From an uncultured Alistipes sp. (GTDB taxonomy: Bacteria > Bacteroidota > Bacteroidia > Bacteroidales > Rikenellaceae), in contig CAJUMU010000027.1 of assembly GCA_910587675.1 (NCBI GenBank), positions 1-25,952 of the forward strand: a DNA stretch of 25,952 nt. Direction: 5' to 3'. A program made the position numbers and the translations under genes. The notes under the pieces were generated by a model. That model had not been told where the DNA came from. It worked only from the letters and a program-made list of their open reading frames with translations, and did not search any database. Shown piece by piece: positions 5,672 through 11,276 of the stretch; position 1 is the first letter of the stretch; every line of letters starts with the position of its first letter.

Positions 5672-7591
5672 TTACCGTCCGAATTTGATAAGCAGAACGT
5701 TTATATCCGCGGGCGATACGCCCGAGATTCGCGACGCCTGCCCTATCGTTTGCGGACGGATCTTGGTCAGCTTTTGCCGCGCTTCGATCGTCAAGGCATT
5801 GATCGAGTTGAAATCGAAATCTTGGGGAATCGAGATGTTTTCCAGCCGATGGAGTTTCTCGGCCAAGAGTTTTTCGCGTTCGATATAGCCTTTATATTTT
5901 ATCTGGATCTCCACCTGCTCGATCACATCGCCGGTTATGCCGTTCTCCTCGACGAAACGCCGCAGGCGAGGCAACTCCTCGACGAGCGAGGCGAGCGAAA
6001 ATTCGTTGCGCGAAATGAGCGAATAGAGCTTCTTACCCTGCGTCATCGGCTCCAAATCGCGCCGTTTCAAATAGCCCTCAATTTCCGATATTTTGATGCT
6101 CTGCTCGCGGGCGTAGGAAATAAGCGATTCTATGAGCGATTTTTTTCTGAGGAAAATTTGCCACTGCCGCTCGTCGATCAGACCGTTTTCATACCCTATC
6201 GGAGTCAGACGCAAATCGGCATTGTCTTGCCGCAGCAAGATTCTGTATTCGGCGCGCGACGTGAACATGCGATACGGTTCGTCGACGCCCTTGGTCACCA
6301 GATCGTCGATCAAGACACCTATGTAGGCTTCGTCGCGCTTCAACACGACGGGCGACGCGCCATTCAACTTGCGGCAGGCGTTCATCCCCGCCATTAGGCC
6401 CTGCGCCGCAGCCTCCTCGTAGCCCGTGGTGCCGTTTATCTGACCCGCGAAGTAGAGATTCTCGACCGCTTTGGTCTCCAGAGAGTGCATGAGTTGCGTC
6501 GGCGGAAAGTAATCGTACTCGATGGCATACCCGGGACGATAGACGTGCGCATGCTCCAGTCCGCGGATCTTATGCAACGCCTCGATCTGTATCTCATACG
6601 GCAGCGACGACGAGAACCCGTTGATATAGAACTCGTTAGTGTCGCGCCCCTCGGGTTCGAGAAAGAGTTGGTGCTGCTCCTTGCCGGCGAAGGTGCGCAA
6701 CTTGTCCTCGATGCTGGGACAATAACGGGGACCGATACCGTGTATCGTGCCGTTGAACAGCGGCGAACGGTCGAAACCGCGCCGCAGAGTGTCGTGCACC
6801 TCGGGCGAGGTGTAGACCAAATAGCACGGCAGTTGATTCTTAACAACCTCTGTGTCAGGAGAAAACGAAAATTTGGACGGATGCTCGTCGCCCGCCTGCG
6901 GCTCCAGCACCGAAAAATCTATCGTCCGTCCGTCGATGCGCGCGGGCGTGCCCGTCTTCATGCGGCCCGCCTCAAAGCCCATCGCCACGAGCGATTCGGT
7001 GATGCCCGTCGACGCGGCGTCTCCCGCCCTGCCGCCCTCGGCGCGGCATTCGCCGCAGTGCATGAGTCCGCCGAGGAAGGTTCCGTTGGTAAGCACCACG
7101 GCGCGGGCCGCGAACTCCACCCCCATGCGGGTGCGAAGCCCCGTAACGCGCGGACGCGCGCCGCCGGCCGAAGCCGCCTCCGAAAAGAGCAGTTCGGCCG
7201 CGGCGTCCTGCCAGATGTAGAGGTTGGCCGTGTTCTCCAGTTCCCGACGCCAGAGGCGCGAGAAAAGCTCCTTGTCGCACTGCGCGCGGGGGCTCCACAT
7301 GGCCGCTCCTTTCGATCGGTTGAGCATGCGGAACTGGATGGTCGAACGGTCGGTGATACGCGCCGTACGGCCTCCCAAAGCGTCGATTTCGCGCACTATC
7401 TGCCCTTTCGCCACGCCGCCCACGGCGGGGTTGCACGACATGGCCGCCATCTTGGTCATGTCCATGGTCAGCAGCAGCGTGCGCGCGCCCATACGGGCCG
7501 CGGCCGAAGCCGCCTCGCAACCCGCGTGGCCCGCGCCCACCACTATTATGTCGTAATCGTTCCACGAACGATCGAAAGTCGTCTCTGCCAT
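5672..7591 (-). CDS. mnmG: tRNA uridine-5-carboxymethylaminomethyl modification enzyme MnmG
   Basis: A 639-residue FAD enzyme which, with the GTPase MnmE, builds the cmnm5 modification on wobble uridine-34 of certain tRNAs. The FAD-binding GAGHAG is at 19-24, followed by the family motifs SCNPAVGGVAKGQIVREIDALGG (Cys53) and, further on, GPRYCPSIEDK. The C-terminal half contains PYRMFTSRAEYRILLRQDNADLRLTPIGY and the helical domain that meets MnmE and tRNA. Length fits the family. The start ATG overlaps the ybeY stop by one base (TGATG), which points to translational coupling, and the promoter is probably that upstream of ybeY. MnmE is not in the window. The stop lies 8 bases from a parS-like site. 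Confidence 0.97.
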   Translation of the reverse strand: MAETTFDRSWNDYDIIVVGAGHAGCEAASAAARMGARTLLLTMDMTKMAAMSCNPAVGGVAKGQIVREIDALGGRTARITDRSTIQFRMLNRSKGAAMWSPRAQCDKELFSRLWRRELENTANLYIWQDAAAELLFSEAASAGGARPRVTGLRTRMGVEFAARAVVLTNGTFLGGLMHCGECRAEGGRAGDAASTGITESLVAMGFEAGRMKTGTPARIDGRTIDFSVLEPQAGDEHPSKFSFSPDTEVVKNQLPCYLVYTSPEVHDTLRRGFDRSPLFNGTIHGIGPRYCPSIEDKLRTFAGKEQHQLFLEPEGRDTNEFYINGFSSSLPYEIQIEALHKIRGLEHAHVYRPGYAIEYDYFPPTQLMHSLETKAVENLYFAGQINGTTGYEEAAAQGLMAGMNACRKLNGASPVVLKRDEAYIGVLIDDLVTKGVDEPYRMFTSRAEYRILLRQDNADLRLTPIGYENGLIDERQWQIFLRKKSLIESLISYAREQSIKISEIEGYLKRRDLEPMTQGKKLYSLISRNEFSLASLVEELPRLRRFVEENGITGDVIEQVEIQIKYKGYIEREKLLAEKLHRLENISIPQDFDFNSINALTIEARQKLTKIRPQTIGQASRISGVSPADINVLLIKFGR

Positions 7592-8010
7592 CAGAACATC
7601 GCTAAATACTTGTCCTCCTTACGGTGCATCTGCCGCTCGGCGCGGGGCGTCTTGTCCTTCTGTCCGCACAGATGCAGCACGCCGTGCACCACCACGCGGC
7701 GCATCTCGGCGGTCTTGGTGGCGCCGTATATTCGGGCGTTGTCGGCCACCGTCTCCACGTCGATGAATATGTCGCCGCTCACCGTGCGAGCCTCCTTGCG
7801 GTCGCTGTAGTCGAAGGTTATCACGTCGGTGAAGTAGTCGTGCCCGAGGAATTGGCGGTTCATCTCCAGCAACCGCTCGGCCGAGCAGAATATGTAGTTC
7901 ACATCGCCCAGCGCATACCCCTCCTCCTCGGCCACGCGGCGCAACCACTCGGTCGTCCGCCGCTTCTCGGGCAGACGATACGAGCACGAGTCGTTATAGT
8001 AACGTACCAT
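7591..8010 (-). CDS. ybeY: Endoribonuclease YbeY (rRNA maturation factor)
   Basis: A 139-residue UPF0054 protein, a zinc-dependent RNase in rRNA processing and ribosome quality control. The signature is VVHGVLHLCGQKDKT: His109 and His113 are kept, but the third zinc position of HGxxHxxGYDH is Asp119 and the usual Tyr is Gln117. A TDVITFDYSD segment (61-70) corresponds to the family's TDVLSFP. I recall a KDKT version of this motif from other Bacteroidetes, so the Asp may be a lineage variant. The start at 8010 is chosen because the upstream in-frame TTG (8035-8037) is part of a perfect -7 box, and the shorter form begins at the normal place. It is coupled to mnmG through TGATG. Confidence 0.93.
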   Translation of the reverse strand: MVRYYNDSCSYRLPEKRRTTEWLRRVAEEEGYALGDVNYIFCSAERLLEMNRQFLGHDYFTDVITFDYSDRKEARTVSGDIFIDVETVADNARIYGATKTAEMRRVVVHGVLHLCGQKDKTPRAERQMHRKEDKYLAMF

Positions 8011-8034
8011 ATTTCGGATTGTTTGTTCCGAGCG

Positions 8035-8042
8035 CAAATATA
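8035..8042 (-). promoter_or_regulatory. Promoter -7 box for ybeY-mnmG
   Basis: On the minus strand this reads TATATTTG, a perfect TAnnTTTG, ending 24 bases before the ybeY ATG at 8010. The -33 element is not clear. Since it contains the TTG that would otherwise be read as a start codon, it settles the ybeY start. Confidence 0.65.
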
Positions 8043-8065
8043 CGCATAAAATTCCGACGCGCGGC

Positions 8066-9511
8066 CTATTTGCGCGCCTTCGAAATCTTGTAACCTATGG
8101 CGGCGATCGTGACCGACATCAACGGACTCACGATGTTGAATATGCAGTAGGGCATATATGTCATGGTCGCCACCCCGAGCACCGTCGACTGTGTCATGCC
8201 GCACGAGTTCCACGGTATGAGCACCGAGGTGACGGTGGCCGAATCCTCGACGCTGCGGCTCAGCAGGCGGCGTTCGAGTCCGCGGTCGTCGTACAGGCGG
8301 CGGAACAGATTGCCCGTCAGGATGATCGATATGTATTGGTCGCCCGTGACCAGATTAAAGAATACGCCCGATCCCACCGTGGCGCCCACCACGCTCGACG
8401 TGCGCCGCGCCACGCGCAGAAAGACTTTCGATATGGCCGAGAGCATCCCGCTGCCGTACATCATGCCGCCGAAACACATGGCGCAGATTATTAGCCACAC
8501 GGTGTTCATCATTCCGCCCATGCCTCCCGTGGCCACCAGATCGTTGAGCAGCGGGTTGCCCGTCTCGACGGCGGTGTCGGTGGTCGACGCCAGCACCACG
8601 GCCTCGAACGAGGCGGCGAGCGACGGAGCGTCGGCATCGGCTATGCGGCATATTATCTCGGGCTGGAACACTACCATGGCCGCCGCGGCCAGCAGCACCG
8701 AGGCGAAGAGGGTGATGATGGCGGGCAGCTTGCGCGATATGAGCGCTCCCGTCGCCGCGGGTACCGCCAGCAGCCAAGGGGTTATGTTGAACGACTCCCG
8801 CAAGGCCGCCTCGATCTGCAACGTCTCGGCCTCGTCGGCGGGCGAGGCGGCGAATCCCGCCGCGCAGAAGACCGCGAGGGCTATGAGCATCGAGGGCACG
8901 GTGGTGAAGAGCATGTAGCGTATGTGCGAAAAGAGGGGCACTTCGGCCGTCGACGAGGCCAGCACCGTGGTGTCGCTCATGATCGATATCTTGTCGCCGA
9001 AATAGGCTCCCGAGATGATGGCTCCCGCGATCCAGCCGTCGTCGAACCCCAGCGCGCGGCCGATGCCCATCAACGCCACGCCCACGGTGGCGATGGTGGT
9101 CCACGACGATCCCGTGAGCAGCGACACCACGGCGCAGATCACGCACGAAGCGGGCAGAAAGATCGAGGGATGCAGGATCCGCAGGCCGTAACAGATGAGC
9201 GTGGGGATCACTCCGCTCGCCATCCACGTGCCCGCTATGGCTCCTATGAGCAGCAGGATGACGATGGCGGGCGTGGCGCTGTGCATGTTGACCATAACGG
9301 CGTCTTCGAGCCTCTGCCACGAGCAGCGGTACCGCCACATGGCTATTGCCGCGCACGCGGCGCTCGCGGCGAGCAGCGAAAACTGGCTGCCGCCCGCTAT
9401 GGCGTCGCCGCCGAAAAGGCTGATTACCGAAGCGAGGAGTATGACGAGCGTCGCGAGCGGTACGAGCGACATGGCCGCCGACGGGGCGGGCGAAGGGTTG
9501 GGTTTGGTCAT
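8066..9511 (-). CDS. nhaC: NhaC-family Na+/H+ antiporter
   Basis: A 481-residue polytopic inner-membrane protein that exchanges protons for sodium. Family segments include LTGSSWTTIATVGVALMGIG, then GAYFGDKISIMSDTTVLASSTAEVPLFSHIRYM, the most telling NhaC stretch (it follows the GxxFGDKxSPxSDTTxLAS pattern with Ile-Met for Pro-Leu). Further on are GGMGGMMNTVWL, an NLVTGDQYISIILTG segment and NSCGMTQSTVLGV. About 11 or 12 hydrophobic segments can be seen. A short Pro/Ser-rich N-terminus precedes the first. It has its own -7 box (9532-9539) and is followed after 23 bases by the ybeY promoter. NhaC family members can also carry other organic ions, or exchange malate for lactate, so the exact substrate is an inference. 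Confidence 0.9.
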   Translation of the reverse strand: MTKPNPSPAPSAAMSLVPLATLVILLASVISLFGGDAIAGGSQFSLLAASAACAAIAMWRYRCSWQRLEDAVMVNMHSATPAIVILLLIGAIAGTWMASGVIPTLICYGLRILHPSIFLPASCVICAVVSLLTGSSWTTIATVGVALMGIGRALGFDDGWIAGAIISGAYFGDKISIMSDTTVLASSTAEVPLFSHIRYMLFTTVPSMLIALAVFCAAGFAASPADEAETLQIEAALRESFNITPWLLAVPAATGALISRKLPAIITLFASVLLAAAAMVVFQPEIICRIADADAPSLAASFEAVVLASTTDTAVETGNPLLNDLVATGGMGGMMNTVWLIICAMCFGGMMYGSGMLSAISKVFLRVARRTSSVVGATVGSGVFFNLVTGDQYISIILTGNLFRRLYDDRGLERRLLSRSVEDSATVTSVLIPWNSCGMTQSTVLGVATMTYMPYCIFNIVSPLMSVTIAAIGYKISKARK

Positions 9512-9531
9512 TGCAGATGGTTATAATGCCG

Positions 9532-9539
9532 CAAAGATA
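9532..9539 (-). promoter_or_regulatory. Promoter -7 box for nhaC
   Basis: On the minus strand this is TATCTTTG, a perfect TAnnTTTG, 20 bases upstream of the nhaC ATG. The -33 region is AT-poor, with no clear TTTG. Confidence 0.6.
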
Positions 9540-9583
9540 TGCAAAACGGGCGACCGAAACGACCTAAAACGCGTTTTTTTGAC

Positions 9584-9695
9584 TATCTTTGGCTTCGCCT
9601 TAGATACTTCGCCTCGGCAAAATCGCAAATAAATTTGCTTTTGCACTCGGCTTAATCGTACCTTTGACTTCGTCTCGGATACTCCGTCCCGCCGC
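9584..9695 (+). repeat. R1 locus 2: one full unit with flanking partial units
   Basis: A preceding unit end with TATCTTTG (9584-9591) is followed by a full unit from 9596 that is nearly identical to those at 276-570. It ends in TACCTTTG (9659-9666) with TTTG 21 bases upstream (9634-9637), a good promoter pair. A decayed third unit follows (TTCGTCTCGGATACTCCG). The repeat points toward the exonuclease gene at 9962, about 295 bases on, with R5 and R2 elements in between. Confidence 0.8.
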
Positions 9696-9717
9696 AGCCG
9701 CGGAGCGGCACTTTACC

Positions 9718-9823
9718 GTCATGCCGCCGAACGCAGTGAGGATTGGCATCTCAAACCGGGAATCCGACCGATAGGGATTCCAATCATTTTACAACTCGAA
9801 GGAGTTGTAAAATGTGGAATGAC
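9718..9823. repeat. R5 inverted doublet, REPIN-like
   Basis: Two head-to-head copies of a bulged hairpin. Copy A (9718-9752) has GTC + ATGCCG paired with TGGCAT, with an AT bulge. Copy B (9777-9823, opposite strand) has ATTCCA + AT bulge + a perfect 13-bp stem (CATTTTACAACTC, loop GAAG) + TGGAAT + GAC. The outer ends of the pair are both CGTCAT on their own strand. A third copy is at 25658-25702. The T-to-G change in ATTCC/ATGCC is matched by A-to-C in the partner arm. Confidence 0.7.
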
Positions 9824-9852
9824 GTATATGTTTTATGGTCGGCAGGACGGCT

Positions 9853-9944
9853 GTTCGCCGACGGCGGCAGGACGAAACGAGCCTTGCGCGAGTTGCAGTC
9901 CGCCGCGATGGGGCGGCGGCGAACTGCGCGGTTCGCAGAACCGC
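9853..9944 (-). repeat. R2 repeat copy b with 5' hairpin
   Basis: Read on the minus strand: a hairpin GCGGTTC-TGC-GAACCGC (9928-9944), then the R2 body from GTTCGCCG (9924) through GGACTGCAACTCG to CGGCGAAC (9853). Its 5' hairpin has the same stem as the hairpin before R3 copy d (25419-25437). It sits just upstream of the exonuclease gene, probably in its 5' untranslated region. Confidence 0.8.
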
Positions 9945-9961
9945 AAAAACTTAACTGACTT

Positions 9962-10456
9962 ATGAAAGATTTCGCAGCCATAGATTTCGAGACGGCCAAT
10001 TCGCAACGGTCGAGCGTTTGCAGCGTGGGCGTGGTCATCGTGCGCGGCGGACGCATAACGGACAAGATCTATCGTCTGATACGTCCCGCGCCCAACTACT
10101 ACTCGCGGTGGACGACCGAAATACACGGCCTCACGCGCAGCGACACCGACTCCGCGGCCGATTTTCCCGAGGTGTGGGCCGAGATCGCGCCGCTCATCGA
10201 GGGGCTGCCTTTGGTGGCTCATAACAGCCCCTTCGACGAAGGCTGCCTGCGCGCCGCGTTCGAGAGGTGGGGGTTGCCCTATCCCGCCTACACGTTCCAC
10301 TGTACCTGCCGCGCGTCGCGTCGCGCGTTCGGCCGCGAGCTGCCCAATCACCAGCTCCACACCGTCGCCGAACGGTGCGGCTACAATCTCATGCGCCACC
10401 ACCACGCTCTGGCCGACGCCGAAGCCTGCGCCTGCATAGCGATGAAGATCATCTGA
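9962..10456 (+). CDS. DnaQ-like DEDDh 3'-5' exonuclease
   Basis: A 164-residue single-domain exonuclease of the DNA polymerase III epsilon fold. The catalytic set is visible: Asp8 and Glu10 in AIDFETAN (Exo I), Asp92 in HNSPFDEGCL (Exo II), and His147 and Asp152 in HHHALADAEACA (Exo III). No other domain is attached, so it could proofread, trim DNA ends or degrade RNA; the sequence does not decide. It does not look like full-length epsilon, lacking the C-terminal polymerase-binding tail. The nearest promoter-like boxes are in the R1 unit at 9634-9666, so a long repeat-filled leader is likely. The rubrerythrin-like gene follows after 61 bases on the same strand. Confidence 0.9.
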   Translation: MKDFAAIDFETANSQRSSVCSVGVVIVRGGRITDKIYRLIRPAPNYYSRWTTEIHGLTRSDTDSAADFPEVWAEIAPLIEGLPLVAHNSPFDEGCLRAAFERWGLPYPAYTFHCTCRASRRAFGRELPNHQLHTVAERCGYNLMRHHHALADAEACACIAMKII

Positions 10457-10517
10457 CGAAAAATTTCATATCCGCGCCCGTTCGACAAGGCACAGTTTAT
10501 GCGAATGAGGCCGAGCT

Positions 10518-11189
10518 ATGAAACGATTCAACACCCCATTCATAATCGCGTTGGCGATCAGCGCGCTCGTTCTGCTCACGGCATACGCCGACGGCGAGTC
10601 GCGCCCCGCCTCGCCCGTAAATTACGTATGGTACGACTCTTTGCAGGAGCTCAACGAGCTGTGCCGTCTGAAGTACCGCCAAAGCCGCCGATACGAGGAG
10701 TATGCCCGCCACGCCCTCGCGCAGCGCAATCCCGACATAGCCGCCCTGTTCATGGCCATGTCGCGCGCCGACGCCGTGCAGTGCGCCAACTGCCGCCGCG
10801 CCATCGAGTCGCTGGGCGGCAAGTTCCACGCCCCCGTGCTCGTTCCGCTGCCGACAGTCTCCGTCAGCGAGCATCTCGGCCGCGCCCTGCGCGACAAGGA
10901 CGATTATCACCTCAAGCGCATGGGACGCTGCATCGAATGCGCCGTTGCCGACGGCAACCGTTACATAGCGCGCATGCTCACATGGTGCGACGCGAGCGAC
11001 GTGCGCCAGATAAACATTCTCCGACGCGAAATAGAGCGTCTCGGAAGGCGCAAGGCCGACGGCGAAGCTCCGCGCCCCGTGCTTTACAGCGTATGCCCCA
11101 AATGCGGCAACGTCACCGAATCGGACGACGGCACCCGCTATTGTCCCCACTGCATGACCGAGCAGTGCGATTTCGCAGCGTTCAGGTAA
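10518..11189 (+). CDS. Exported rubrerythrin-like protein with altered metal-site residues
   Basis: A 223-residue protein. It has a hydrophobic N-terminus (8-23) that is a signal peptide or anchor without a lipobox, then a duplicated ferritin-like four-helix region (about 40-175), then a rubredoxin-like zinc ribbon with Cys193, 196, 209 and 212 (CPKCG, CPHC). Rubrerythrins are normally cytoplasmic peroxidases with a diiron site made of helix Glu residues and two ExxH motifs. By eye alignment, the Glu positions of the first and third helices are Lys52 and Lys127, and the two ExxH motifs are DAVQ (85-88) and DVRQ (161-164). The usual diiron site is therefore absent, with the same changes in both halves. 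The protein may be a structural or sensing relative; its function is unknown. Probably in an operon with the exonuclease. Confidence 0.65.
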   Translation: MKRFNTPFIIALAISALVLLTAYADGESRPASPVNYVWYDSLQELNELCRLKYRQSRRYEEYARHALAQRNPDIAALFMAMSRADAVQCANCRRAIESLGGKFHAPVLVPLPTVSVSEHLGRALRDKDDYHLKRMGRCIECAVADGNRYIARMLTWCDASDVRQINILRREIERLGRRKADGEAPRPVLYSVCPKCGNVTESDDGTRYCPHCMTEQCDFAAFR

Positions 11190-11217
11190 TACGGTTCGCC
11201 GCAGTCTCCGAAGATAA

Positions 11218-11232
11218 CACCGCAAAGCGGTG
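11218..11232. other. Small hairpin between convergent genes
   Basis: CACCGC-AAA-GCGGTG, a perfect 6-bp stem, lies between the rubrerythrin-like gene and polA, which converge here (gap 11190-11276). There is no T-run, so terminator function is uncertain. The next bases (CTGACGCGTGTG and TTGCGACTCG) resemble the end of the R4 repeat. Confidence 0.4.
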
Positions 11233-11276
11233 CGCTGACGCGTGTGTATTTTGCGACTCGGAGAACCGCGCGGAAC

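Noticed and set aside
5400..5700. Replication origin
   Set aside because: Despite the parS-like sites I noticed no DnaA boxes (TTATCCACA) or AT-rich unwinding region, and dnaA is absent.
8011..8037. TTG start for ybeY
   Set aside because: The TTG lies inside a perfect TATATTTG promoter box, so it would not be in the transcript.
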